In this document: one piece after another, positions 8,078 to 16,407 of the stretch | How the letters are laid out: the number at the start of each line of letters is the position of its first letter | How positions within the stretch are numbered: the stretch's first letter is position 1 | Origin: JAGUYA01 sp043802425 | Lineage (GTDB): Bacteria > Omnitrophota > Gorgyraeia > Gygaellales > Profunditerraquicolaceae | Direction of reading: 5' to 3' | DNA: 25,527 nt | NCBI GenBank assembly: GCA_043802425.1 | Contig: JAZDLA010000036.1 | Coordinates: forward strand, 1 to 25,527 | The notes under the pieces: model-generated | What the model was told of the DNA's origin: nothing | The model's input: only the letters and a program-made list of their open reading frames with translations | Databases searched by the model: none | Translations under genes and position numbers: made by a program

Positions 8078-8565
8078 TTCTCCTCCTTAGGACTTGTTAC
8101 CGTCACTACCGCGTAAGCGGCGATAGCTTCTTTATTGCCGATATCTCCTAAGCCTTCGTTTGTCTTGGCTTTAATATTAATGCTGTCTTCTTTAATATTG
8201 AGAATTCCGGCTATCACCTGCTGCATCTGTTTCTTAAAAGGCATAAGCACAGGCTCCTCGGCAATCACTACCGTATCTATATTATTTATCAGATAATTTT
8301 TATTTTTTATCAGGCTATCCACGGCCTTTAATAATTCCCTGCTAGAGATATCCTGGTATTTCGGGTCCGTATCGGGAAAACACTGGCCGATATCTTTCTC
8401 TCCTATCGCCCCCAGCAATGCGTCGCATATCGCATGTAAAAGCACATCCGCGTCGGAGTGCCCAAGTAACCCCCGGATATAAGGAATTTCTATACCGCCG
8501 ATAAATAATTTACGGCCGCTGACTAAACGGTGGATATCATAACCAATACCTGTGCGGTATCCCAT
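8074..8565 (-). CDS. ispF: 2-C-methyl-D-erythritol 2,4-cyclodiphosphate synthase
   Basis: IspF is the fifth enzyme of the MEP (non-mevalonate) isoprenoid pathway and cyclises CDP-methylerythritol phosphate. The 163-residue protein has the metal ligands in GYDIH (Asp10, His12) and VLLH (His44), the GHSDAD motif (35-40), IGQCFPDTDP and the C-terminal TTNE-like stretch as KTNEGLG. Length matches the family. It follows ispD with no intervening base, as in many bacteria where the two are adjacent or fused, and overlaps cysE by 4 bases. Confidence 0.97.
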   Translation of the reverse strand: MGYRTGIGYDIHRLVSGRKLFIGGIEIPYIRGLLGHSDADVLLHAICDALLGAIGEKDIGQCFPDTDPKYQDISSRELLKAVDSLIKNKNYLINNIDTVVIAEEPVLMPFKKQMQQVIAGILNIKEDSINIKAKTNEGLGDIGNKEAIAAYAVVTVTSPKEEK

Positions 8566-9282
8566 TTACTTTATTTGAGTTTTTGCTATTGCCTTGGCTA
8601 ATACCAAGTCTTCAGGCGTAGTTACCTTGAGGTTAAAATATGAGCCCATCACTACTTTTACAGACTTGCCTGATTTTTCCACCAAGGAGGCATCATCTGT
8701 AACGGGTGTGCTTAAGAATTTTTTATACGCCCTTAAAATCAAGTCCTTTTTAAAAACCTGGGGCGTCTGAATCTCCCAGAGATTATCTCTATTTAATGTC
8801 CTTTCTACGCTTTTGACTTTTGACCTTTCCTTCCGGCCTGGCCGGCAGGGACTCTTGACTTGCTTTACGGTAGCCTTAACCGGAACACCCACGATAGCCG
8901 CGCCAAATCTTTTCGCCGTTTTTATCACTGTTGAAACCATCTCTTTAGCGATAAAAGGCCTGGCCCCATCATGGATAAGTACTAAATCCGTGCGCCCATC
9001 TATCGCCTTTAAGCCATTCATCACAGAAGCGCAGCGCAGCTTACCACCCAATACTATATCCTTAATCTTTCTAACACGGTATTGCCTTATTTTGTTGCAG
9101 ATATCTTTTAAATTCCCGGGATTAGCTACCACAATAATATCTTTAATAAGTGGGTGCTTGCTTAATATATTTAGGCAGTAGATGATCAAAGGCTGGGAAC
9201 TGATTTCAACGAGTGGCTTAGGAATCCTGGTCCTTAATCTTAAGCCTTTGCCTGCGGCAAGAACTATAGCGGTAACATGCAT
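8566..9282 (-). CDS. ispD: 2-C-methyl-D-erythritol 4-phosphate cytidylyltransferase with a loop insertion
   Basis: IspD transfers CMP from CTP to methylerythritol phosphate in the MEP pathway. The nucleotide-binding N-terminus is AIVLAAGKGLR with PKPLVEI (the usual PKQ is PKP). LIHDGARPF (102-110), the TVK segment (138-140), LWEIQTPQVF (168-177) and TDDASLVE (195-202) are all recognisable. Between TVKQV and RTLNRDNLW is a basic stretch of about 16 residues (143-158) that is longer than in typical IspD and is encoded by a palindromic repeat. It falls in a surface-loop region of the family, so activity may be preserved. The start shares one base with the upstream stop (TAATG). Confidence 0.95.
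   Translation of the reverse strand: MHVTAIVLAAGKGLRLRTRIPKPLVEISSQPLIIYCLNILSKHPLIKDIIVVANPGNLKDICNKIRQYRVRKIKDIVLGGKLRCASVMNGLKAIDGRTDLVLIHDGARPFIAKEMVSTVIKTAKRFGAAIVGVPVKATVKQVKSPCRPGRKERSKVKSVERTLNRDNLWEIQTPQVFKKDLILRAYKKFLSTPVTDDASLVEKSGKSVKVVMGSYFNLKVTTPEDLVLAKAIAKTQIK
8809..8856. repeat. Palindromic repeat insertion in frame within ispD
   Basis: The core CCGGCCTGGCCGG (8833-8845) is a 6-1-6 perfect inverted repeat. On the coding strand it is flanked by AGTCAAGAGTC on one side and GGTCAAAAGTCAAAAG on the other, so degenerate AGTCAAA heptads surround it. The segment encodes about 16 basic residues absent from typical IspD. This looks like a small REP-like element that inserted in a multiple of three bases. 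The boundaries are estimated from the protein-family pattern. Confidence 0.6.
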
Positions 9283-10271
9283 TATCCGTGCTTGTGCTCT
9301 ATTTTAGTAAAAATCATCCTGCCGGCCTGAGTCTGCAGAACCGAAGTTACCACGACCTTAACGTCCTGGCCGAGGAGTTTACGCGCATCTTCCACTACCA
9401 CCATGGTGCCGTCATCTAAATACCCGACTGCCTGATTATGCTCTTTACCCTCCTTAAGCAGTTTAATCTGCATCTGCTCTCCGGGAAAGACTACCGGCTT
9501 TAAGGCATTGGCCAGTTCATTGATATTTAATACTTTTATACCCTGGAGGCTAGCGACACGATTAAGATTAAAATCCACGGTCAATATCTTCGCTTCTAAT
9601 AATTTGGCTAACTTTACGAGTTTCGCATCCACTTCCTTAACATCAGGGAGCTCTTCTTCGTGGATAGTGATATCCTGGCCCATCTCTTTCTGCAGCGTGT
9701 GCAGAATCTCCAAGCCCCTTCTTCCCCTTTGGCGTTTAATGGGGTCGGTAGAATCGGCAATCTGCTGCAACTCATTTAAAATAAACTTGGGGATAACAAT
9801 CTTATTCTCCAAAAATTTTGTTTTACAGATATCCACTATCCGGCCGTCGATAATCACGCTGGTATCTAGAAGCGTTAATTCCTCTGTTTGATTCTGGCGC
9901 CTTAAACGTACATAGGGGATAATGATATTGAATTCGTCTTTACCGCGTAGGCCAATCACCATCCCTAGATAGCAAAATAATAAAGTTAAAGCGGTTTTTA
10001 TAATTGTCAAACTGGTGCCGGAGATAGGCGAAAGAGTAAAGGCATCAGTAACAAGCTTAGCCATAATCAGGCCTAAGATAAGGCCGAATACGGCGCTGGA
10101 AAGGCCGCGCATGGATATGCGGCGCATCCCCATTTCAAGCAACATAATGATCAGACTGGCTACAATACCTACAAGGATACCTACTAACCCTAAACCCTTC
10201 GGCTCCAACGCCTGATAACCGATAAGCACGCTAGCAACCAAAAAAAGAAAACGCAAAGCTATCAAAGACAT
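9282..10271 (-). CDS. Membrane-anchored PIN-TRAM domain protein, YacL-like
   Basis: With the start at 10271 the protein has 329 residues. The first ~110 hold about four hydrophobic segments. A PIN nuclease-like domain follows: LLDTSVIIDGR with Asp136, a conserved Glu in ILNELQQ (167), and TVDFNLN with Asp233. A C-terminal TRAM domain (about 262-325) resembles RNA-binding OB folds. YacL-type proteins are common beside radA and ispD, but their RNA substrate is not established. The frame extends to a GTG at 10295, but an AGGAGG with 7-base spacing lies inside that extension and points to the ATG at 10271. The stop shares a base with the ispD start. Confidence 0.93.
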   Translation of the reverse strand: MSLIALRFLFLVASVLIGYQALEPKGLGLVGILVGIVASLIIMLLEMGMRRISMRGLSSAVFGLILGLIMAKLVTDAFTLSPISGTSLTIIKTALTLLFCYLGMVIGLRGKDEFNIIIPYVRLRRQNQTEELTLLDTSVIIDGRIVDICKTKFLENKIVIPKFILNELQQIADSTDPIKRQRGRRGLEILHTLQKEMGQDITIHEEELPDVKEVDAKLVKLAKLLEAKILTVDFNLNRVASLQGIKVLNINELANALKPVVFPGEQMQIKLLKEGKEHNQAVGYLDDGTMVVVEDARKLLGQDVKVVVTSVLQTQAGRMIFTKIEHKHG

Positions 10272-10278
10272 CTTCCTT

Positions 10279-10284
10279 CCTCCT
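10279..10284 (-). promoter_or_regulatory. Ribosome binding site fixing the PIN-TRAM start
   Basis: AGGAGG on the minus strand lies 7 bases before the ATG at 10271. It sits within the coding extension that would be needed for the upstream GTG at 10295, so the ATG is the better start. Confidence 0.8.
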
Positions 10285-10328
10285 TTTTCTGCCACTAACG
10301 TACTGAATATATTCTTTTAAAAATAAGC

Positions 10329-11738
10329 CTAAACCCTGACTTCTTTGGGCTTGAATCTTTTTTCAGTATGGCTAGTGGTGATGATATCCAATGCTTCCTT
10401 TAAAGTAGAAACTGGTATCAATTCTATATTGCCTTTTTTAGACTCCAGATTCTTATAATTATTACGGGGTAGTATACAGTGCTTAAATCCTAATTTCTCC
10501 GCTTCGTTGATGCGTAAGATAATCTGCGAAATACTTCTAATCTCACCTGCCAGGCCCACCTCGCCTAAAAATATCATCTCATTAAGCACGACGAGGTTAC
10601 GAAAAGCCGAAGTTATGGCTACCGCTACTCCCAAGTCCGCTGCCGGGTCCTCTATTTTTATTCCGCCGGCCACATTCACAAATATATCTTCCGCTTCAAG
10701 ACACAGGCCTATTCTTTTCTCCAGAACCGCCACCAATAAACTCATACGGTTATAATCAAAGCCCTGGGTCTTGCGACAGGCATAACCAAAGCTGGATTTA
10801 CTTACTAAAGATTGCACCTCTACTAAAAGCGGGCGGCTGCCTTCCAGTATAGATACCACTACCGACCCGGAAACATCATGCGGCCTCTCGGATAAAAATA
10901 TCTCCGAGGGGTTCTTTACCTCCCTTAAGCCCACCGAACTCATTTCGAATACACCGATTTCATTAGTAGAGCCGAATCTATTCTTTACCGCGCGTAAGAT
11001 CCTGTAGATTGAGAACCTGTCCCCCTCAAAATAAAGCACCGTGTCTACGATGTGCTCAAGAACCCGGGGCCCGGCAATGGTGCCTTCTTTGGTGACATGG
11101 CCAATAATAAAAATAGAGGTGCCGGTAGTCTTGGCTAACTGCGTCAGTATTCCTGCGCACTCTCTTACCTGGCTGACGCTGCCCGGAGAAGAACTGATCG
11201 TAGGCTCAAAGATTACCTGTATGGAATCGATGACAACTATATCGGGACTGATCTTTTTGATATATTCCACAATCAAAGATAAGTCCGTCTGGTTGACGAT
11301 ATAAAGGCTGCCGTCCTTACCCGCGCCCAGACGCTTAGCCCTTAATTTTGTCTGGGCCACTGATTCTTCGCCGCTTACATAAAGAACGGTATGCCCCTGA
11401 TCAGTCAATTGATTAGACACCTGTAAAGATATCGTGGATTTACCTACTCCGGGGTCTCCTCCAATCAAGACTACGCACCCTTGGACTATCCCGCCACCCA
11501 ATACCCTATCCAGTTCAGCTATACCAGTTTTAAGCCTACTATCTTCTTTTACCTCTACGTCTTTTAATAATACGGGCTCATCTTTATAGAGCGCCTTCCT
11601 CTCTTTGGCCTTTGCCGACGGCGCAGTATAGTCTTCTTCCACAAAAGAATTCCAACTGCTGCAATCAGGACATCTGCCTAGCCACTTAGGTGACTGATAC
11701 CCGCAATTCTGGCAACTGAATACTGTCTTGGCTTTCAT
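10329..11738 (-). CDS. radA: DNA repair protein RadA (Sms)
   Basis: RadA is a RecA-like helicase that promotes branch migration in recombination. The 469-residue protein has the N-terminal zinc finger (CQNC and CPDC, Cys9, 12, 23, 26), the Walker A motif GGDPGVGKS (93-101), the RadA-specific KNRFG motif (252-256) and a C-terminal Lon protease-like domain (from about residue 290). Its ATG overlaps the mlaD stop (ATGA). In Bacillus radA follows clpC directly and precedes disA. Here an Mla module lies between clpC and radA and the next gene is the YacL-like PIN-TRAM protein, with no disA. About 57 bases separate radA from that gene, with no clear terminator. Confidence 0.97.
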   Translation of the reverse strand: MKAKTVFSCQNCGYQSPKWLGRCPDCSSWNSFVEEDYTAPSAKAKERKALYKDEPVLLKDVEVKEDSRLKTGIAELDRVLGGGIVQGCVVLIGGDPGVGKSTISLQVSNQLTDQGHTVLYVSGEESVAQTKLRAKRLGAGKDGSLYIVNQTDLSLIVEYIKKISPDIVVIDSIQVIFEPTISSSPGSVSQVRECAGILTQLAKTTGTSIFIIGHVTKEGTIAGPRVLEHIVDTVLYFEGDRFSIYRILRAVKNRFGSTNEIGVFEMSSVGLREVKNPSEIFLSERPHDVSGSVVVSILEGSRPLLVEVQSLVSKSSFGYACRKTQGFDYNRMSLLVAVLEKRIGLCLEAEDIFVNVAGGIKIEDPAADLGVAVAITSAFRNLVVLNEMIFLGEVGLAGEIRSISQIILRINEAEKLGFKHCILPRNNYKNLESKKGNIELIPVSTLKEALDIITTSHTEKRFKPKEVRV

Positions 11739-12358
11739 TTCTTAGCTGGTTTTTCTTTACCCTTCCAGAATAACTTCCAAGGGTGATTTTTTATATCTGA
11801 AACTAACGTCTCTAAATCTTTATATATAGTGTCGTCGTAAAGCAGCTTTCCCAGCGTACCTTCTTTATTGATAATCTTGAGCAGTCCGTCATCTAAGTGC
11901 TGGGCAATGTTTTTAGCTAATACCGTCATCTCCTGCATGGGCATAGGGTCAACCCCCTCCAGGCTCTGCTTTGGGATAACGAATTGACTGTAATCGTCGC
12001 CGGGCATAATCTCAATATACTTCTCGCCTAATAATCCTAAGGTGTTCACCCAAATGCTGGAATCAAGGGGTATCTTTACTTCCTTCCTCACCTGGCCCAC
12101 TATCTGCACTTTGGGTTTAGGGTCATCCACAGCGGTAATAAACTTTATCTCCTTGATCTGCCCCACGTCTACACCGGAAAACCTTACCGGAGCGCCGATC
12201 TTAACACCGTTGGCAAAATTAAAGATAAAATTTACCTCGTAAGTCGAAGCCATAGTCCGGAAATCTCCGATGGATAAGACGAAAATCGTCAAAATTAAAA
12301 GACCGGCAAAAACAAAAATCCCCACCTTTAATTCTAATTTCGATTGGCCGAATATCAT
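11735..12358 (-). CDS. mlaD: MCE-domain substrate-binding protein, MlaD-like
   Basis: The 207-residue protein has one N-terminal transmembrane anchor (KVGIFVFAGLLILTIFVLS) and a single MCE domain (about 38-120, with VRFSGVDVGQIKEI and the LLGEKYIEI strand). A short helical tail follows. MlaD forms a hexameric ring in the periplasm that passes phospholipids to or from the MlaFE transporter. It is the third gene of the mlaE-mlaF-mlaD set. MlaB and MlaC are not next to it. The start has AGGGAGG at good spacing (5 bases). The stop overlaps the radA start. Confidence 0.93.
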   Translation of the reverse strand: MIFGQSKLELKVGIFVFAGLLILTIFVLSIGDFRTMASTYEVNFIFNFANGVKIGAPVRFSGVDVGQIKEIKFITAVDDPKPKVQIVGQVRKEVKIPLDSSIWVNTLGLLGEKYIEIMPGDDYSQFVIPKQSLEGVDPMPMQEMTVLAKNIAQHLDDGLLKIINKEGTLGKLLYDDTIYKDLETLVSDIKNHPWKLFWKGKEKPAKK

Positions 12359-12370
12359 TATCGCCTCCCT

Positions 12371-13150
12371 TTATCTAAAACTCCCCAGCGTTTCTGTTAT
12401 AGGTCCCTGCGCTAATCCGTTAATAAATTGGTGCACTATAGCATGTTCTGTATTCTGGATTTCTTCCACCGTGCCTTCGGCAATGATTTTGCCTTGATAG
12501 AGCATGGCAATCTTATCCGCTACACTATAGGCGCTCTTCATATCGTGGGTTACTACGATAGCAGTAACCTTTAACTTATCATGAAGACTCTTGATCAGTT
12601 CATTTATGCCGTCTGCAGTAATCGGGTCAACGCCGGTCGTAGGTTCATCATAAAGCAGGATATTTGGTTTTATGCATATAGCCCTAGCCAGGGCAACACG
12701 CTTTTTCATGCCGCCGCTTAACTCTGCTGGCCTAAGGTTAGCAATCCCGCTTAAACCTACCATAGATAGTGCCTCTTCTATTTTTTCCAATAATTCCTTC
12801 CGGCTAATCTTGGTGTGTTCAATAAGGCCAAAACCTACGTTCTCGCCTACGGTTAAAGAATCAAAAAGCGCTCCACCCTGAAAAACTAACCCTATCTTCA
12901 GACGTAACGCATTCATTTCTTTACCGTTTAATTTATCGATATCCTTACCTTCGATAAAGACCTTACCGCCTTCCGATTGTAATAATCCTACAATATGCTT
13001 TAAAAGCACGGATTTACCGCAACCCGAACGGCCGATAATCACACAGGTAGAACCTTTCTCGATAATGAGGTTAAGCTTATCCAGTACCTTATGCCCGCCG
13101 AATGATTTAGTCAGCTCTTTTATTTCTATCATCTTATTAGAAGAAACCAT
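12371..13150 (-). CDS. mlaF: ABC transporter ATPase of the Mla/MCE lipid transport system
   Basis: The 259-residue protein is a complete ABC ATPase: Walker A GRSGCGKS (about 38-45), Q-loop GLVFQGGALFDSLTV, signature LSGGMKKR and Walker B ILLYDEPTTGVDP, with His in VVTHD. The LSGGMKKR form and GALFDSLTV loop are typical of the MlaF/Ttg2A group. It powers phospholipid movement through MlaE. A second ATG at codon 7 is possible, but only the first has an AAGG upstream. It starts 22 bases after mlaE. Confidence 0.94.
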   Translation of the reverse strand: MVSSNKMIEIKELTKSFGGHKVLDKLNLIIEKGSTCVIIGRSGCGKSVLLKHIVGLLQSEGGKVFIEGKDIDKLNGKEMNALRLKIGLVFQGGALFDSLTVGENVGFGLIEHTKISRKELLEKIEEALSMVGLSGIANLRPAELSGGMKKRVALARAICIKPNILLYDEPTTGVDPITADGINELIKSLHDKLKVTAIVVTHDMKSAYSVADKIAMLYQGKIIAEGTVEEIQNTEHAIVHQFINGLAQGPITETLGSFR

Positions 13151-13172
13151 CGCTTATAGCCTTAAAGAAGTT

Positions 13173-13955
13173 CTAAGGAAAAAGGAAATAAAATACGGCG
13201 GTGAAGAAGCAGTCGCAGGTGATAATCAGGATAAACATGGTCACTACCGCCCGTGCGGTAGCCTTACCCACGCCTTCTGCCCCACCTTCTACTCTAAACG
13301 CTTCATAACAGCTCACAAAGGCAATAATCATGCCAAAGAATACTGACTTAGACAGGCCGGTAAATAAATCTTTATAGAGTAGGGCGCTAAAAGTAATATA
13401 ACGATACATGCCGGAAGAAACGCCCAATTTATTTACGCAGATAAGGTAACCTCCGAATATGCCGATAATATTGGCATATAAGGTCAGGATGGGCATCATT
13501 ATGACCAAAGCTAAAAGGCGCGGGACCACCAGATATTTTATGGGATTAGTAGCCAGCGTCTGCAGGGCGTCCACCTGTTCGGTGACCTGCATAGAGCCGA
13601 TCTCCGCGGTAATAGAAGCGCCTACTCTACCGGCAACTACCAATGCCGTAATCACCGGGCCTAGTTCTCTGACCATGGAGAGCGCGACAATGCTAGCAAT
13701 ATACATCTCTGCACCCAGACGCTGCATCTGATAAGCAGTCTGAAGCGCCATAATCACGCCGAGAAAAAAAGCGATCAGCGAGATGATAGGGAAGCTCTCT
13801 ACGCCTGCCTTTTCGCATTGTTCAACGATACGCTCTCTTTTAAAAGGCGGGACGAACATCCAGTAAAAAGATTGGGCGGCTAAATTGCTTAAACCACCCA
13901 TAAACGAGAATAACGCCGTTACCTTCTTACCTAGAATTAAAATTATTTTTTTCAT
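13173..13955 (-). CDS. mlaE: MlaE-family ABC permease
   Basis: The 260-residue integral membrane protein fits the MlaE/YrbE permease fold (about five or six hydrophobic segments). The conserved REGLxP-type region reads VRELGPVITALVVAGRVGAS, followed by EIGSMQVTEQVDAL, both hallmarks of the family. The C-terminal GGAEGVGKATARAVV matches the conserved loop before the last helix. It forms the inner-membrane channel of the Mla lipid transporter with MlaF and MlaD. Its ATG overlaps the clpC stop by 4 bases, so the lipid module is translationally tied to the chaperone operon. Confidence 0.95.
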   Translation of the reverse strand: MKKIILILGKKVTALFSFMGGLSNLAAQSFYWMFVPPFKRERIVEQCEKAGVESFPIISLIAFFLGVIMALQTAYQMQRLGAEMYIASIVALSMVRELGPVITALVVAGRVGASITAEIGSMQVTEQVDALQTLATNPIKYLVVPRLLALVIMMPILTLYANIIGIFGGYLICVNKLGVSSGMYRYITFSALLYKDLFTGLSKSVFFGMIIAFVSCYEAFRVEGGAEGVGKATARAVVTMFILIITCDCFFTAVFYFLFP

Positions 13956-16372
13956 GATACAAAAACCAACTCTTCGTTCTTGCGCGATACCTTCACGATA
14001 GAACCTTCTTTGATTTTCTTAGAGATTATATCAGAGGCCAGGGAATCTTCCAGGAACCTCTGTATGGTCCTCTTTAAGGGCCTGGCGCCAAAGACAGGGT
14101 CAAAGCCCTTTTCCATCAGAAAGGCCTTAGCTTCCTGGTCCACCTCTAATGTTATACTGTGGTCTTTAAGCCTTTCAGCCACAAAACCCAACTCGATATC
14201 GATAATGCGCTCCAGGTCCTCTTTTAACAACGGCCGAAAAACTATAATATCATCTATGCGGTTTAAAAACTCCGGCTTAAAGGTGCGCTTTACTTCCTCG
14301 AGTAATTTTTCCTTCATCTCCTGATAGGTAACCTCTTCCCCATGGGTCTTAAAACCTAGGGAGCCAGTCTTACGAATCAATTCCGCGCCCACGTTAGAGG
14401 TCATGATGATCACGGTGTTACGAAAATCTACTTTCCTACCGAAACTATCGGTGAGCCGGCCATCTTCAAAAACCTGTAAAAGCAGATTAAATACATCCGG
14501 ATGCGCCTTTTCAATTTCATCCAACAATATAACGGAATAGGGCCTGCGCCTTACCCTTTCCGTAAGTTGCCCGCCCTCTTCATAACCGACGTATCCCGGC
14601 GGGGCACCGATTAACCGCGAAACATTGAATTTCTCCATATATTCCGACATGTCTAACTGTAAAAGCGCATCTTCGTCGCCGAACATAAACTCAGCCAGGG
14701 CACGGGCTAAAAGGGTTTTGCCTACGCCGGTAGGACCTAAGAATACGAATGAACCTATAGGCTTTTTAGGATCCTTGATACCTGCCCGTGAACGCCTCAC
14801 CGCATGCGCGATAGCAGAAATAGCCTCATCCTGGCCTACCACGCGCTTATGCAGGTCCTGTTCTATCTTTAATAACTTATCGCCTTCTTTCTCTTCCAGC
14901 CTGAATATAGGTATACCCGTCCATTGAGAAATAATTTTAGCGATTTCCTCTTCGCCAACTTCAGGACGCATCTTATCTTTGGCCTGGGACCATTCGCGGT
15001 TCAATTGCTCCAGTTCCTGGCGTACCTGTCTTTCCTGATCCCTCAAAGAAGCTGCTTTTTCAAAATCCTGGCTTTTAATAAAGGCCTCTTTTTCTTTTCT
15101 AATAGCCTCTACCGTCTCTTCTAATTTTTTAATATCCGGTGGCACCACTAAAACGTCCAATCTGGCGCGTGATCCTGCCTCATCAATCATATCCACTGCT
15201 TTATCCGGAAGGAATCTGCCTGAAATATAACGGTCGGATAACTTCGCTGCTGCCTCTAACGCCTCGTCCAAAAAGTGCACGCGGTGGTGCGCCTCATATT
15301 TATCGCGCAGGCCTTTGAGTATCTCTATGGTCTGGTCAACGGACGGCGGTTCTACCATGATAGTCTGGAACCTGCGTTCTAATGCTGCGTCTTTCTCGAT
15401 ATATTTCCTGTATTCATCCATGGTAGTTGCACCGATACACTGCATTTCGCCCCGCGAAAGCGCGGGTTTTAAAATATTAGAGGCATCAATGGCGCCCTCT
15501 GCCGCACCAGCACCGACTAATGTATGCAATTCATCGATAAAAATAATCACATCCTGGGAGCGCTTTATCTCCTCCATCACCGCCTTAATTCTTTCCTCAA
15601 ATTGGCCGCGGTACTTTGTACCAGCAACCATCAATGCTAAATCCAAAACAATAATGCGTTTATTGCGCAGTACTTCCGGTACATTGCCAGAGATGATGGA
15701 CTGGGCCAGACCTTCTACTATTGCGGTTTTTCCCACTCCTGCTTCGCCTAATAAAACCGGATTATTCTTGGTGCGCCTGCTCAATATCTGGATAACGCGC
15801 TCAATTTCATTGTGCCGGCCGACTAACGGATCGAGCTTATTCTCCTTGGCTAATTCGGTCAGGTTTCTGCCAAAGGCATCCAGGGCAGGGGTTTTTGTCT
15901 TGGCCTGCTGGCCACTCGGGCCTACATTAGGCAATGCCGAACCCAAAAGCTCCATGACTTCATTTCTAACCGTATTTAAGTCCATGCCCATATTTAATAA
16001 TACCTGTGAAGCTATACCTTCTCCTTCACGCAACAACCCCAATAAGAGATGCTCTGTGCCGATATAATTATGCCCTAATGCACGTGCTTCTTCCGCAGCC
16101 AACTCTAATGCCTTCTTTGCGCGCGGGGTAAAAGGTATGTCTCCGATAATCTGCGTGGTAGGCCCGGGTTGCACCAGTTTTTCAATCTCCAGGCGGATCT
16201 TTTCCAGGGAAACTCCCATCTTCTGTAATACGGCTGCCGCGACACCTTCACCTTCGCGGACTAGGCCTAATAGGATATGCTCTGTTCCGATGTAGTCGTG
16301 GTTAAAACGCCTTGCCTCTTCCTTAGCTAAAATAATTACTTTTCTGGCCCTCTCGGTAAAACGATTAAACAT
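13952..16372 (-). CDS. clpC: ClpC-type AAA+ protease chaperone subunit
   Basis: The 806-residue protein has two Clp N-repeats (about 1-145), a first AAA+ module (Walker A GEAGVGKT 209-216, Walker B IIFIDE 276-281), a middle domain with a UVR-like helix pair (about 425-455) and a second AAA+ module (Walker A GPTGVGKT 546-553, Walker B VILLDE 614-619). The loop with LGF near residue 672 is the ClpP-docking tripeptide. In the N-domain the FTERAR/GTEHILLGL and FTPRAK/GTEHLLLGL pairs keep the Thr and Glu positions known in Bacillus ClpC to bind phosphoarginine. The start has GAGGAGG. It lies 35 bases after mcsB and overlaps mlaE. Confidence 0.97.
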   Translation of the reverse strand: MFNRFTERARKVIILAKEEARRFNHDYIGTEHILLGLVREGEGVAAAVLQKMGVSLEKIRLEIEKLVQPGPTTQIIGDIPFTPRAKKALELAAEEARALGHNYIGTEHLLLGLLREGEGIASQVLLNMGMDLNTVRNEVMELLGSALPNVGPSGQQAKTKTPALDAFGRNLTELAKENKLDPLVGRHNEIERVIQILSRRTKNNPVLLGEAGVGKTAIVEGLAQSIISGNVPEVLRNKRIIVLDLALMVAGTKYRGQFEERIKAVMEEIKRSQDVIIFIDELHTLVGAGAAEGAIDASNILKPALSRGEMQCIGATTMDEYRKYIEKDAALERRFQTIMVEPPSVDQTIEILKGLRDKYEAHHRVHFLDEALEAAAKLSDRYISGRFLPDKAVDMIDEAGSRARLDVLVVPPDIKKLEETVEAIRKEKEAFIKSQDFEKAASLRDQERQVRQELEQLNREWSQAKDKMRPEVGEEEIAKIISQWTGIPIFRLEEKEGDKLLKIEQDLHKRVVGQDEAISAIAHAVRRSRAGIKDPKKPIGSFVFLGPTGVGKTLLARALAEFMFGDEDALLQLDMSEYMEKFNVSRLIGAPPGYVGYEEGGQLTERVRRRPYSVILLDEIEKAHPDVFNLLLQVFEDGRLTDSFGRKVDFRNTVIIMTSNVGAELIRKTGSLGFKTHGEEVTYQEMKEKLLEEVKRTFKPEFLNRIDDIIVFRPLLKEDLERIIDIELGFVAERLKDHSITLEVDQEAKAFLMEKGFDPVFGARPLKRTIQRFLEDSLASDIISKKIKEGSIVKVSRKNEELVFVS

Positions 16373-16407
16373 TACTCCTCCTCACTTTAATTTACTAGAA
16401 AAAAGTA

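Noticed and set aside
10272..10295. Upstream GTG start for the PIN-TRAM gene
   Set aside because: The added codons contain the AGGAGG ribosome site of the ATG at 10271 and add only a charged leader before the first membrane helix.
15315..16067. 250-codon open frame on the plus strand
   Set aside because: It lies entirely antisense to clpC, and its sequence resembles no protein family I know. It is a shadow of the conserved coding strand.
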